From contig NZ_AQUR01000095.1 in the NCBI RefSeq assembly GCF_000372525.1, positions 62,001 to 126,000 on the forward strand: 64,000 nucleotides of DNA, in the 5' to 3' direction. The stretch comes from Cupriavidus neocaledonicus (GTDB lineage Bacteria > Pseudomonadota > Gammaproteobacteria > Burkholderiales > Burkholderiaceae). How positions within the stretch are numbered: the first letter of the stretch is position 1; each line of letters begins with the position of its first letter. A program made the translations under genes and the position numbers. The notes under the pieces were generated by a model. The model saw only the letters and a program-made list of their open reading frames with translations. It had not been told where the DNA came from and did not search any database. Below, piece after piece: positions 9,151 through 17,511 of the stretch.

Positions 9151-10407
9151 TTACTGCGGCAGCCGGAAGTGCTCGACGAAATCGCTGAACACGCGCGCGG
9201 ACAGTGCGGCATCCTCGGCGGTCATGGTTTCGGTGGGATGGTGGCTGATGCCGCCGTTGCCACAGCGCACGAACAGCATGGCGACATCGGCGATGGCGGC
9301 AATGGCCATGGCGTCGTGGCCGGCGCCCGACGGCAGGTGGCGCACCGGCACGCCCTGGCGGGCGATCGCGGCGGCCCATTGCGCTTGCAGCCACGGGGCG
9401 CAGGGGACGCTCTTCGCCTCGTGGGTCTTGCGGATCTGCGCGCGCACGTTGCGGCGCGCGCAGACGCGCTCGATCTCGGCCAGCACGTCGTTGACGGCGG
9501 CCTCGCGCTCGGCGTCCTCGCCGGCACGGATGTCGATGGAGAACACGGCGCGGCCCGGGACCACGTTGGTGGCGCCGTTGGGCACGTTGAACTGGCCCAC
9601 GGTGCCGACCAGGCCCGGCTTGCCGCCGCAGCGCTTTTCGATATAGAGGCCGATTTCCGCGCCGGCCATGGCGGCGTCGCGGCGCATGTCCATCGGCACG
9701 GTGCCGGCATGGCCGGCCAGGCCTTCGAGCTCGACCAGGAAGCGGGTCGCGCCGGAAATCGCGGTCACCACGCCCACCGGCAGGCCTTCGTTCAGCAGCA
9801 CCGGGCCCTGCTCGATATGCACTTCGATAAAGGCCGCCACCTTGCTGCGCTCATGCCTGGCGGCGGGCAGCGCGGCGGCGTCGAAGCCGGCCTCGCGCAT
9901 CACCTCGCGCATGGTCTTGCCGCTGTCGTCGACGTTGTCGAGCACGTTGTTGTCGAAGGTGCCGGCGATGGCGCGGCTGCCCAGCAGCGTGGCCTTGAAG
10001 CGCACCCCCTCTTCCTCGGCGAAGCCCACCACCTCGAGCGCGAAGGGGAAACGCTTGCCCTGGCGGTTCCATTCCGCCACGCAGGCGATCGGCAGGATCA
10101 CGCCCAGGTTGCCGTCGTAGCGGCCGGCGTCGCGCACGGTGTCGAAATGCGAGCCCGTGAGCAGCGCCGGCGCGTCGGGGGTGGTGCCCTCGTAGCGGCC
10201 GATCACGTTGCCGGCGGCATCGCGGCGCACCGTCATGCCGGCCTGCTGCATCCACTCGGTCAGCTGCGCGGCGGCGCCGTGGTGGGCATCGGTCAGGTAG
10301 GTGCGGGTGAGCATGCCGGGCTGCTCGGTGTGGACGGCCAGGGCGTCGGCCCAGGCCATGATGCGCGTGCCAGTCTCTGCGGCGGACGGGGACGGATTTG
10401 CTGCCAT
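9151..10407 (-). CDS. Zn-dependent amidase, hydantoinase/carbamoylase family
   Basis: The 418-residue protein belongs to the allantoate amidohydrolase / N-carbamoyl-L-amino-acid hydrolase branch of M20. Motifs are LTGSHFDTVRDAGRYDGNLG, FAEEEGVRF, and EVHIEQGPVL, plus GLAGHAGTVPMDMRRDA in the lid domain and SGAGHDAMAIA near the C-terminus. It hydrolyses ureido or carbamoyl-amino compounds to release ammonia. The ATG has a strong ribosome site (AGGAGACACGC). It is co-directional with a second M20 enzyme and divergent from a dctA-gntR pair. Confidence 0.87.
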   Translation of the reverse strand: MAANPSPSAAETGTRIMAWADALAVHTEQPGMLTRTYLTDAHHGAAAQLTEWMQQAGMTVRRDAAGNVIGRYEGTTPDAPALLTGSHFDTVRDAGRYDGNLGVILPIACVAEWNRQGKRFPFALEVVGFAEEEGVRFKATLLGSRAIAGTFDNNVLDNVDDSGKTMREVMREAGFDAAALPAARHERSKVAAFIEVHIEQGPVLLNEGLPVGVVTAISGATRFLVELEGLAGHAGTVPMDMRRDAAMAGAEIGLYIEKRCGGKPGLVGTVGQFNVPNGATNVVPGRAVFSIDIRAGEDAEREAAVNDVLAEIERVCARRNVRAQIRKTHEAKSVPCAPWLQAQWAAAIARQGVPVRHLPSGAGHDAMAIAAIADVAMLFVRCGNGGISHHPTETMTAEDAALSARVFSDFVEHFRLPQ

Positions 10408-10800
10408 GCGTGTCTCCTGCTGGAAGTGCGTGAAAGCCGCGGCGGCGTGGCTGGCGGGGCTGCCAGTGCGGGCGGGACGCCCATGGCCGAAGCTCTATTC
10501 TGTGCGATTCATGGTAGCACAGTGAATTCAAAAATTGCATACAAAAATGATATGCACTATATTCGGTTCCACGTTCAGACAATCCGCCGCGGACAATCCC
10601 GTCCGGACAACGGATGACGTGGAGTCCGCCCCAACAGGGGGGCTGTCCGCGCGGTGGCGTACTCCCGACCCGGAGTCCCGCCCGGAACGTAAGGCCGGCA
10701 GCCCAACCCAGCCGTCAGAGCAGCACGGGGCCGCCGGTGATTCCTGGATCGAAATGGGCCAGCCAGCACATGCAAGGACCGGCCCGGCACGGAGACAACC
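10408..10800. other. Divergent control region, amidase / dctA
   Basis: This 393-base gap has no convincing gene. Its middle (about 10515-10570) is AT-rich compared with the rest of the window and contains the palindrome listed separately. The remainder, 10600-10790, is GC-rich and probably forms the dctA leader. Confidence 0.6.
10536..10556. promoter_or_regulatory. Candidate GntR-type operator (TGCATA-N9-TATGCA)
   Basis: A perfect 6-bp inverted repeat, TGCATA and TATGCA, spans 21 bases. Its left half sits in TTGCATACAA, one base from the TTGTATACAA type of core that FadR-subfamily GntR proteins recognise. It lies between the divergent amidase and dctA genes, and a FadR-type GntR gene closes the dctA operon, so autoregulated control of both units is a reasonable inference. 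Confidence 0.5.
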
Positions 10801-12198
10801 ATGCAGCACGCAGTTCCCTCGCAGCACCGCCCGGGCACCCCACGCCTGCACACCCGCTTTACCCGCTCGCTGTTTGGCCAGGTGCTGATCGCCCTGGTGA
10901 TCGGCACGGCCCTCGGTCTTGCCTTTCCCGAATTCGCCGCCAAGCTCAAGCCGCTCGGCGACGCCTTTATCAAGCTGATCAAGATGCTGATCGGCCCGAT
11001 CGTGTTCTGCGTGGTGGTGGCCGGCATCTGTGGCGCCGGAGAACTGAAGAAGGTTGGCCGGGTCGGCATCAAGGCAGTGGTGTATTTCGAGATCGTCACC
11101 ACCATCGCGCTGGCGCTGGGCATCGTGCTGGCCTATGTGTTCCAGCCCGGCGTGGGCATGAACGTGGATCCGCGCTCGCTCGACGCGTCGGCCATCGCCG
11201 GCTTTATCGACAACGCCACCAAGGTCAAGGACCAGGGCACGGTCGACTTCCTGCTCAAGCTGATCCCGAATACCGTGTTCGGCGCCTTCGCCAACGGCGA
11301 CGTGCTGCAGGTGCTGCTGGTATCGATCCTGTTCGGCTGCGCGCTGTCACTGGTGGGCGAGCCCGGCCGGCCGCTGGTCAAGCTGATCGACACGTTCTCG
11401 CACACGCTGTTCAAGATGATGGGCTTCATCATCAAGCTGGCGCCGCTGGGCGTGCTGGGCGCGGTGGCCTTCACCGTCGGCAAGTACGGCATCGGCTCGC
11501 TCAAGCAGCTGGGCTTCCTGGTGTTCCTGTTCTACGGTGCGGTCATCGTCTTCGTGCTGGTGGTGCTGGGCACCATCATGCGCGTGTGCGGCTTCTCGGT
11601 GATCAAGCTGATCCGCTACCTGCGCGCCGAGCTGCTGGTCGTGCTGGGCACGGCCTCGTCGGACAGCGTGCTGCCGCAGGTAATGAAGAAGCTGGAGTTC
11701 ATGGGCATCAAGAAGTCGGTGGTGGGCCTGGTGATTCCGACCGGCTACTCGTTCAACCTGGACGCGTTCTCGATCTACCTGACGCTGGCGGCGGTGTTCA
11801 TCGCGCAGGCGACCAACACGCCGCTGGCGATGGCGGACCTGCTCGGCATCCTGGCGGTGGCGCTGGTCACTTCCAAGGGCGCGCACGGCATCCCGGGCTC
11901 GGCCATCGTGATCCTGGCGGCAACGCTGTCGGCGCATCCGGCCATCCCGGCGATCGGCCTGGTGCTGGTGCTGTCGGTGGACTGGTTCATCGGCATCGCG
12001 CGCGCGCTGGGCAACCTGATCGGCAACTGCGTCGCCACGGTGGTGGTGGCGGCGTGGGAGAAGGACATCGACCGCGCCCGGGCCCATGGCGTGCTGAACG
12101 GCACCATCGAGGCGACCGACCTCGATGCCGGCCTGGCCGCGATGGCGCAGGACGCCGCCGCCCCGGCCATCGTGCCGGGCCCGGTCGCGGGGCGCTAG
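10801..12198 (+). CDS. dctA: C4-dicarboxylate:cation symporter, DctA family
   Basis: The 465-residue protein is a SLC1/DAACS-family transporter with eight or more membrane spans. Family motifs include KLIKMLIGPIVFCVVVAGI, SSDSVLPQVMKKLEFMG in the first hairpin loop, and GYSFNLDAFSIYLTLAAVF in the substrate-binding region. DctA proteins import succinate, fumarate, malate and related acids with protons or sodium. GGAGACAACC precedes the ATG. A GntR regulator follows after 47 bases. In this setting it could import a product or substrate of the divergent amidohydrolases, but that is inference. Confidence 0.9.
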   Translation: MQHAVPSQHRPGTPRLHTRFTRSLFGQVLIALVIGTALGLAFPEFAAKLKPLGDAFIKLIKMLIGPIVFCVVVAGICGAGELKKVGRVGIKAVVYFEIVTTIALALGIVLAYVFQPGVGMNVDPRSLDASAIAGFIDNATKVKDQGTVDFLLKLIPNTVFGAFANGDVLQVLLVSILFGCALSLVGEPGRPLVKLIDTFSHTLFKMMGFIIKLAPLGVLGAVAFTVGKYGIGSLKQLGFLVFLFYGAVIVFVLVVLGTIMRVCGFSVIKLIRYLRAELLVVLGTASSDSVLPQVMKKLEFMGIKKSVVGLVIPTGYSFNLDAFSIYLTLAAVFIAQATNTPLAMADLLGILAVALVTSKGAHGIPGSAIVILAATLSAHPAIPAIGLVLVLSVDWFIGIARALGNLIGNCVATVVVAAWEKDIDRARAHGVLNGTIEATDLDAGLAAMAQDAAAPAIVPGPVAGR

Positions 12199-12245
12199 AA
12201 TCACGCATCTCCCCAACTGCGCAGCCTCTGCGCAAGTGCGCTGCC

Positions 12246-12938
12246 ATGCCCGAGCATATCGATCCTGACATGACCGCCGAAGCGATCGCCGACGACATCG
12301 TCGCGGCCATCGTTTCGCACCGCCTGCCGCCCGGCACCAAGCTGCGCGAGGAGGCCCTGGCCAGCGTCTACCGCGTCAGCCGCACCAAGGTGCGCGCGGC
12401 GCTGCTGATGCTGTCCAAGGACAAGGTCATCCAGATCGTGCCGGACAAAGGGGCGTTCGTGGCCAAGCCCAGCGCCGAGGAAGCGCGCGAGGTGTTCGCC
12501 GTGCGCCGCATCCTGGAAGCCGCGCTGGCGCGCGAATTCGTCGCCAAGGCCACCGCCGCCGACTACAAGCGCATCGACCGCCACCTGGCGGCCGAGCGCA
12601 AGTCGCTGGCGGGCAACGATGCCCAGGTGCGCACCCGGCTGCTGGGCGATTTCCATATCGTGCTGGCCGAGGTGGTCGGCAACGGCGTGCTGACCGAGAT
12701 GATGCGCGAGCTGTCGGCGCGCAGCGCGGTCATCACCATGCTGTACCAGTCGCGCCGCGACGCGGCGTGCTCGTCGGACGAGCACCGCGAATTCATCGAG
12801 GCGGCGCGCGCCGGCGATGTCGAGCGCGCCGTCACGCTGATGGTGGACCATTTGGGCCACGTGGAAGGCGCGCTGCATTTCGAGGAAACCGCGCCGGTGG
12901 CGCGCGGCAAGGACCTGGTCGCCGCCCTGCTGGCCTAG
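12246..12938 (+). CDS. GntR-family regulator, FadR/VanR (FCD) subgroup
   Basis: The 230-residue protein has an N-terminal winged helix (AIADDIVAAIVSHRLPPGTKLREEALASVYRVSR by key residues) and a C-terminal all-helical FCD domain with EVFAVRRILEAALA and the metal/ligand positions DFHIVLAEVVGN and DEHREFIEAARAGD. FCD proteins sense carboxylic acids. It is the last gene after dctA, so it probably controls that transporter, perhaps through the palindrome at 10536-10556. Confidence 0.88.
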   Translation: MPEHIDPDMTAEAIADDIVAAIVSHRLPPGTKLREEALASVYRVSRTKVRAALLMLSKDKVIQIVPDKGAFVAKPSAEEAREVFAVRRILEAALAREFVAKATAADYKRIDRHLAAERKSLAGNDAQVRTRLLGDFHIVLAEVVGNGVLTEMMRELSARSAVITMLYQSRRDAACSSDEHREFIEAARAGDVERAVTLMVDHLGHVEGALHFEETAPVARGKDLVAALLA

Positions 12939-12986
12939 GCGCCTGCGGGCACCCTTCCCGTCACTCTCTGGCCTGGTGCCGGCCGC

Positions 12987-13000
12987 TTGATGTGAGTCAA
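12987..13000 (+). promoter_or_regulatory. FNR/ANR-type box upstream of a gene-free terminator unit
   Basis: TTGATGTGAGTCAA matches the FNR consensus TTGAT-N4-ATCAA at 9 of 10 positions. Placing its centre at -41.5 puts a start near 13035 and a -10 hexamer CAAACT at 13023-13028, which keeps the key A at -11 and T at -7. No gene begins within 500 bases downstream, but a stem-loop array and terminator do. Confidence 0.6.
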
Positions 13001-13034
13001 AGCACCCCTGGCCGCCCGCGCGCAAACTTCATCC

Positions 13035-13137
13035 CGCCATGAAGACGCGGGGGCGCACTTCATGAGCACTTGCCTGCCGGCACCTCATCGTCGGCAGGCT
13101 GCCCGCACGCTGCAACGGTGTGCGGGCTTTCTTTTTT
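13035..13137 (+). ncRNA. Candidate FNR-controlled small RNA
   Basis: About 100 bases without a credible reading frame contain three stem-loops in series. The first is CATGAAG (13038-13044) with CTTCATG (13058-13064). The second is a perfect 8-bp stem, GCCTGCCG (13072-13079) with CGGCAGGC (13092-13099), whose 12-base loop holds CACCTCAT, complementary to a Shine-Dalgarno-like GAGGTG. The third is the intrinsic terminator GCCCGCAC/GTGCGGGC (13101-13127) followed by TTTCTTTTTT. An FNR-type box sits at the right distance upstream. The architecture resembles oxygen-responsive sRNAs such as FnrS, AniS and PhrS, without implied homology. Confidence 0.55.
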
Positions 13138-13520
13138 CTGAGGACGGGGTTCCGCCGCGCCGAATGGCGGGCTGCCCCGCGGCCTCGAACCGTGGCGTCC
13201 CCCACCGGTTTTTCCCTTTTCCGCCAGCGGCTTGCGGCGCCCCGCGCGCGCTCCGGATTCCGGCGCGCTCGCGTCGAGCGCGCTTGCCGCGCGCTGGCGG
13301 CGGCGGCCCCGCGTGAAAAGCGAATCCTGCCTTCGGGTTAGGATGCCGCAGGCCCTGCCAGAGGCCCGCGCCGTCCCGCCACGCTGCGGTGGCAGCCGCA
13401 CACGATAACGATCACAGGGAGACCGCCATGCGCCATCGCGCGATACCTGCCGTGCCGCCGCAGCGCCGGCGCTAGCCCTCGCCTGCATCCGCCCCTGCTT
13501 CCGACCGAAAAGGACTTCCC
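13138..13520. other. Gene-free spacer before the SDR gene
   Basis: This 383-base stretch is very GC-rich. Reading frames in it on both strands have low-complexity, Arg/Ala/Pro-rich translations and no family resemblance. It probably contains the promoter of the SDR-crotonase operon; I could not pick out a convincing one. Confidence 0.5.
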
Positions 13521-14324
13521 ATGCCCAGTGCCTTCCGCCCCGACGCCTTTGCCGGCAAGACCGTATTCGTCGCCGGCGCCTCGTCCGGCATCAACCTTGG
13601 CATCGCGCACGGCTTTGCGCGCGCCGGCGCCCGGCTGGCGCTGATCAGCCGCACCGCCGAGCGCATCCAGGCCGCCGCCGACACCATCACCGCGGCCGGC
13701 GGCACCGCCATCGGCATGGCCGCCGACGTGCGCGACTACGCCGCGGTCGAGGCCGCCTTGGCGCGTACGCAGGATGAACTGGGCCCGGTCGACGTGGTCA
13801 TCTCCGGCGCCGCCGGCAATTTCCTGGCGCCCGTGGTCGGCATGTCGGCCAATGCCTTCAAGACCGTGGTCGACATCGACCTGCTCGGCACCTTCAACGT
13901 GTTCCGCGCCAGCTTCGACCATCTCAACAAGCCGGGCGCGTCGCTGATCGCGATCACCGCGCCGCAGGCGGTCAACGCCATGATGTTCCAGGCCCATGCC
14001 TGCGCCGCCAAGGCCGGCATCAACATGCTGGTCAAGTGCCTGGCGATGGAATGGGGCCCGGCCGGCGTGCACGTCAATGGCATCTCGCCCGGGCCGATCG
14101 CAGACACCGAGGGCATGGCGCGGCTCGCCCCCACGCCCGAGATGGAGGCGCGCTACAAGGCACGCCTGGCGCTGCGCGACTACGGCAGCAAGGACGACAT
14201 CGCCGACGCCGCGATGTACCTGAGCAGCGACAACGCCCGCTACATCACCGGCACCATCCTCGACTGCGACGGCGGCAGCAAGCTCGGCGACGCCTCGGCC
14301 GACGCGCTGAAGCAGCCGCGCTAG
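13521..14324 (+). CDS. Short-chain dehydrogenase, 2,4-dienoyl-CoA reductase type
   Basis: The 267-residue Rossmann protein has the nucleotide motif GASSGINLG and SGAAGNFLAP. In place of the classical Tyr-x3-Lys it has HACAAKAGINMLVKCLAMEWGPAGVHVN. This AxxxK arrangement, with Lys kept, is that of mitochondrial/peroxisomal-type 2,4-dienoyl-CoA reductases rather than ordinary SDRs. GPIADTEGMARL follows. NADPH-dependent reduction of a dienoyl-CoA or another unsaturated acyl-CoA is the best guess. It is followed by two crotonase genes in the same direction. Confidence 0.82.
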   Translation: MPSAFRPDAFAGKTVFVAGASSGINLGIAHGFARAGARLALISRTAERIQAAADTITAAGGTAIGMAADVRDYAAVEAALARTQDELGPVDVVISGAAGNFLAPVVGMSANAFKTVVDIDLLGTFNVFRASFDHLNKPGASLIAITAPQAVNAMMFQAHACAAKAGINMLVKCLAMEWGPAGVHVNGISPGPIADTEGMARLAPTPEMEARYKARLALRDYGSKDDIADAAMYLSSDNARYITGTILDCDGGSKLGDASADALKQPR

Positions 14325-14377
14325 ACGGCGGTACCGGATCCCGCACCCGCAACGACCCAGAAACCAGGAGAACCATC

Positions 14378-15157
14378 ATGACGGCAACCGTCCTCTACCA
14401 GGCCAGCGAAGGCGTGGCCACGCTGACCCTGAACCGCCCGGACGTGCTCAATGCGCTGAACGCCGACATCCTGCGCGAACTGCGCGAGGCCGTGGACCGC
14501 GCCGCGGCCGACGCCGGGGTGCGCGCCGTGCTGCTGACCGGCGCCGGCCGCGGCTTCTGCGCCGGCGCCGACCTGGCCGCGCGCCAGGGCGGCGGCGTGT
14601 CGGATTCCGGCACGCTGCTGCGCGAGCGCTACCACCCCATCATCATGGCGCTGCGCGAGATGCCCAAGCCGGTCATCACCGCGGTCAACGGCGTCGCCGC
14701 CGGTGCCGGCATGAGCCTGGCACTGGCGGGCGACGTGGTGCTGGCGGCGCGCTCGGCCAGCTTCCTGCAGGCGTTCTCAAAGATCGGCCTGATCCCGGAT
14801 GCCGGCAGCACCTACTTCCTGCCGCGCTACGCCGGCGAGATGCGCGCCCGCGCGCTGGCCATCCTGGCCGAGAAGATCGACGCCGAAGAAGCCCACCGCA
14901 TCGGCCTGGTGTGGAAGACCCATGACGACGCCGCGCTGCAGGACGAGGCCGGCAAGCTGGCCCGCCACCTGGCGACCATGCCGACCATGGCCTACGCCAT
15001 GATCAAGCAGGCCCTCAACCAGAGCTTCGGCAACGACCTGGCCGCGCAGCTTGAGGTGGAAGCCACGCTGCAGTCGCGCGCCAGCCGCAGCGAAGACTGC
15101 CAGGAAGGCGTGGCCGCCTTCGTCGAGAAGCGCAAGCCGCAGTTCAAGGGCCGCTGA
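14378..15157 (+). CDS. Enoyl-CoA hydratase/isomerase, PaaG-like
   Basis: This is a 259-residue crotonase. Its motifs include LNRPDVLNALNADILREL, GRGFCAGADLAARQGG (oxyanion loop), NGVAAGAGMSLALAGDVVLA and SKIGLIPDAGSTYFLPR, with an Asp in the PaaG position. PaaG isomerises epoxyphenylacetyl-CoA to oxepin-CoA, but other paa genes are missing here, so a general 2-enoyl-CoA isomerase/hydratase role is as likely. A clear ribosome site (CCAGGAGAACC) precedes the ATG. It follows the SDR by 53 bases and precedes a second crotonase. Confidence 0.82.
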   Translation: MTATVLYQASEGVATLTLNRPDVLNALNADILRELREAVDRAAADAGVRAVLLTGAGRGFCAGADLAARQGGGVSDSGTLLRERYHPIIMALREMPKPVITAVNGVAAGAGMSLALAGDVVLAARSASFLQAFSKIGLIPDAGSTYFLPRYAGEMRARALAILAEKIDAEEAHRIGLVWKTHDDAALQDEAGKLARHLATMPTMAYAMIKQALNQSFGNDLAAQLEVEATLQSRASRSEDCQEGVAAFVEKRKPQFKGR

Positions 15158-15199
15158 ACGCGGCGACTGCCACCCCTGCCACTTTCCAGGAGCCCGCGC

Positions 15200-16033
15200 A
15201 TGAGCGCCAGCAACGAACGTATCCTCGTGACGATCGAAGGCGGCGTCGCCGACGTCCGCCTGAACCGGCCTGACAAGATGAACGCGCTCGACCAGGCCAT
15301 GTTCGATGCCCTGATCGAGACCGGCGAACAGCTCGCGCGCCTGCCGGACCTGCGCGCGGTGGTGCTGTCGGGCGAAGGTCGCGCCTTCTGCGCGGGACTG
15401 GACATGGGTCGCATGGCCGGCATGTTGTCGGACGATGCGGGCGCGTCGCAGCCAGGCAGCATCGGCGCGGGCCGCCTCGGCCAGCGCACCCACGGCCTCT
15501 CCAATCGCCCGCAGTACGCCTGCATGGTATGGCGCGAGCTGCCAGTGCCGGTCTTCGCCGCGGTGCACGGCGTCGCCTTCGGCGGCGGGCTGCAGGTGGC
15601 GCTGGGCGCGGATGTGCGCTACGTCGCGCCGGATGCCAGGCTGTCCGTGATGGAACTGAAGTGGGGGCTGGTGCCCGACATGGCGGGCATGGTGCTGACG
15701 CGCGGGCTGGTGCGCCCGGATGTGCTGCGCGAGCTGGTCTACAGCGCACGCGTGCTGAGCGGCGCCGAAGCATGCGAGCTGGGGCTGGGCACCTATCTGG
15801 CCGACGACCCGCGCGCCGCGGCGCTGGCCGCCGCGCGCGAGGTCGCGCAGAAGAACCCGCACGCGATCCGCGCCGCCAAGCGGCTGATGGCGGTGGCCGA
15901 GCGCGGCGACCACGGCGCCATCCTGCAGGCCGAGTCCGATGAGCAGGACCGGCTGGTGGGCTCGCCCAACCAGCGCGAGGCGGTGCTCGCCAACCTGGAG
16001 AAGCGCGCGCCGCGCTTCACGCCGGCAGGCTGA
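15200..16033 (+). CDS. Crotonase-family enoyl-CoA hydratase
   Basis: The 277-residue crotonase has DVRLNRPDKMNALDQAMFDAL, EGRAFCAGLDMGRMAGM and VHGVAFGGGLQVALGADVRYV, followed by LKWGLVPDMAGMVLTRGLV. The usual hydratase Glu near residue 140 is not obvious; the position holds Lys-Trp-Gly-Leu-Val-Pro-Asp, so it may be an isomerase or hydrolase variant. It ends the SDR-crotonase cluster and is convergent with the DUF2784 gene, ten bases apart. Confidence 0.82.
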   Translation: MSASNERILVTIEGGVADVRLNRPDKMNALDQAMFDALIETGEQLARLPDLRAVVLSGEGRAFCAGLDMGRMAGMLSDDAGASQPGSIGAGRLGQRTHGLSNRPQYACMVWRELPVPVFAAVHGVAFGGGLQVALGADVRYVAPDARLSVMELKWGLVPDMAGMVLTRGLVRPDVLRELVYSARVLSGAEACELGLGTYLADDPRAAALAAAREVAQKNPHAIRAAKRLMAVAERGDHGAILQAESDEQDRLVGSPNQREAVLANLEKRAPRFTPAG

Positions 16034-16043
16034 AGCCGGTCGC

Positions 16044-16424
16044 TCAGTGCCTGGCATGGTGGTGGCGCCGCCGGCGCCACCACAGCGCATAGATCGCGAC
16101 GTTCACCACCAGTACCACCAGGCCCAGCCACAGCTGCACCGCGGGCGTCAGCCCCGCCGGATAGATCAGCGGCAACAGGTAGCGCTCGACAAAGCCGCCG
16201 CTGTAGCCGGCCTGCCCGGCAGCCCGGCGCAGCGCGTTTTCCAACGGCGTCAGCGGACAGATCCAGCCGGCCCATTCGATCAGCACGCCCCACACCGCCG
16301 CGGGCAGGTGCACCCATGCGGCACGCGGCCAGCGCAATACCAGCAGGCCGCCCGCCACTACGAACACGATGAACAGCGCGTGCGCGATGACCACCAGGTC
16401 GGCCAGCCAGGCGGTGGCGGGCAT
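16044..16424 (-). CDS. DUF2784 membrane protein
   Basis: This 126-residue protein has three to four hydrophobic spans: LADLVVIAHALFIVFVVAGGLL at the start, VWGVLIEWAGWICPLTPLEN in the middle (the conserved WxxxxCPLTxxE signature of DUF2784) and LWLGLVVLVVNVAIYALWWR at the end, followed by an Arg/His tail. The function of the family is not known. It starts 17 bases after the LysR stop, so it shares that transcript. Confidence 0.82.
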   Translation of the reverse strand: MPATAWLADLVVIAHALFIVFVVAGGLLVLRWPRAAWVHLPAAVWGVLIEWAGWICPLTPLENALRRAAGQAGYSGGFVERYLLPLIYPAGLTPAVQLWLGLVVLVVNVAIYALWWRRRRHHHARH

Positions 16425-16441
16425 GGCGTAGCGCGGCGGCC

Positions 16442-17362
16442 TCAGTTGCCGCCCGCGGTCTCCATCCAGTAACCAGGGCGCGCGAACTGCGCCTTCAGGT
16501 GCTCGATGAAGAAGCGGATCTTGGCCGGCACCGGCCGCTGCTGCGGGTACACGGCAAGGATGTCGTAGGCGGGCAGCGCGTATTCGTCCAGCACCGTGAT
16601 CAGCTCGCCGCTCTCCAGCTGCGGCAGGATCTCCCAGGTGGAACGCCAGCCTAGGCCCAGGCCCTCGCCGGTCCAGCGGTGCAGCAGCTCGCCGTCGTTG
16701 CAGTCGAGGTTGCCGTTGACGCGCACGGTCACGGTCTTGCCGTTCTGGCTGAAGTACCAGCCGCGCTGCTGCCCGCCCTGCAGGTTGAACGCCAGGCAGT
16801 TGTGCTGGGCCAGGTCGTCCAGCGTCTGCGGCACGCCGTACTTGGCGAAGTACGCCGGCGTGCCGCACACCACGCGCTTGTTCGACGCCAGCTTGATCGC
16901 GACGAAATTCGGATCGATGGCGCCGCCGATGCGGATGCCGACGTCATAGCCTTCGCGCACCAGGTCGACCACGCGGTCGGTCAGGTTGAACGAGATCTGC
17001 ACCTCGGGATTGCTGGCCAGGAACGCCGGCGCGTGCGGCGCCACGTGCTTGCGCCCGAATGCCGCCGGGGCCGACACGATCAGGTGGCCGGTGGCCTTGT
17101 GCTTGCCTTCGGCGATCAGCATCTCGGCGCGGTCGAGGTCGGCGAGCGCCTTCTTGCACTGCTCCATGAACACCGCGCCCTGCTCGGTCACGGCGATGCG
17201 GCGCGTGGACCGGTGCAGCAGCTTGACGCCGATGCGGGCCTCGAGGGCGTTGATGCGGCGGCCGATCATCACCGGCGTGACGTTCTGCGTCAGCGCCGCG
17301 GCGGCCATGCTGCCGTGCTCCACCACGGCGATAAAGGCTTCGATTTGCTTGAGTTTGTCCAT
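16442..17362 (-). CDS. LysR-family transcriptional regulator
   Basis: The 306-residue protein opens with an N-terminal helix-turn-helix (IEAFIAVVEHGSMAAAA then VTPVMIGRRINALEARIGVKLL and STRRIAVTEQG) and has a periplasmic-binding-protein-like effector domain from about residue 90. The family normally controls an adjacent or divergent gene, but here the upstream neighbour points the same way and the only co-transcribed gene is the DUF2784 protein. The target is therefore unclear. The start is the ATG at 17362. Confidence 0.9.
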   Translation of the reverse strand: MDKLKQIEAFIAVVEHGSMAAAALTQNVTPVMIGRRINALEARIGVKLLHRSTRRIAVTEQGAVFMEQCKKALADLDRAEMLIAEGKHKATGHLIVSAPAAFGRKHVAPHAPAFLASNPEVQISFNLTDRVVDLVREGYDVGIRIGGAIDPNFVAIKLASNKRVVCGTPAYFAKYGVPQTLDDLAQHNCLAFNLQGGQQRGWYFSQNGKTVTVRVNGNLDCNDGELLHRWTGEGLGLGWRSTWEILPQLESGELITVLDEYALPAYDILAVYPQQRPVPAKIRFFIEHLKAQFARPGYWMETAGGN

Positions 17363-17511
17363 CGGATATTGGTCTCCCGGGCGCCATTGTGCGGCATCGC
17401 CGGGGTTGTGGCATCCCTGCGCGGCTGATGGACCGGATCGAGGCCACCGCATAAGGGCCGCTGCCGCGGGCGGCCACGGGCACGCGGCGGCACCCCGGGG
17501 CGCGGCCAGGT

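Noticed and set aside
13062..13341. Short reading frames across the candidate sRNA
   Set aside because: They run through the terminator and its T run, have no convincing ribosome site and are dominated by Arg/Pro/Ala.
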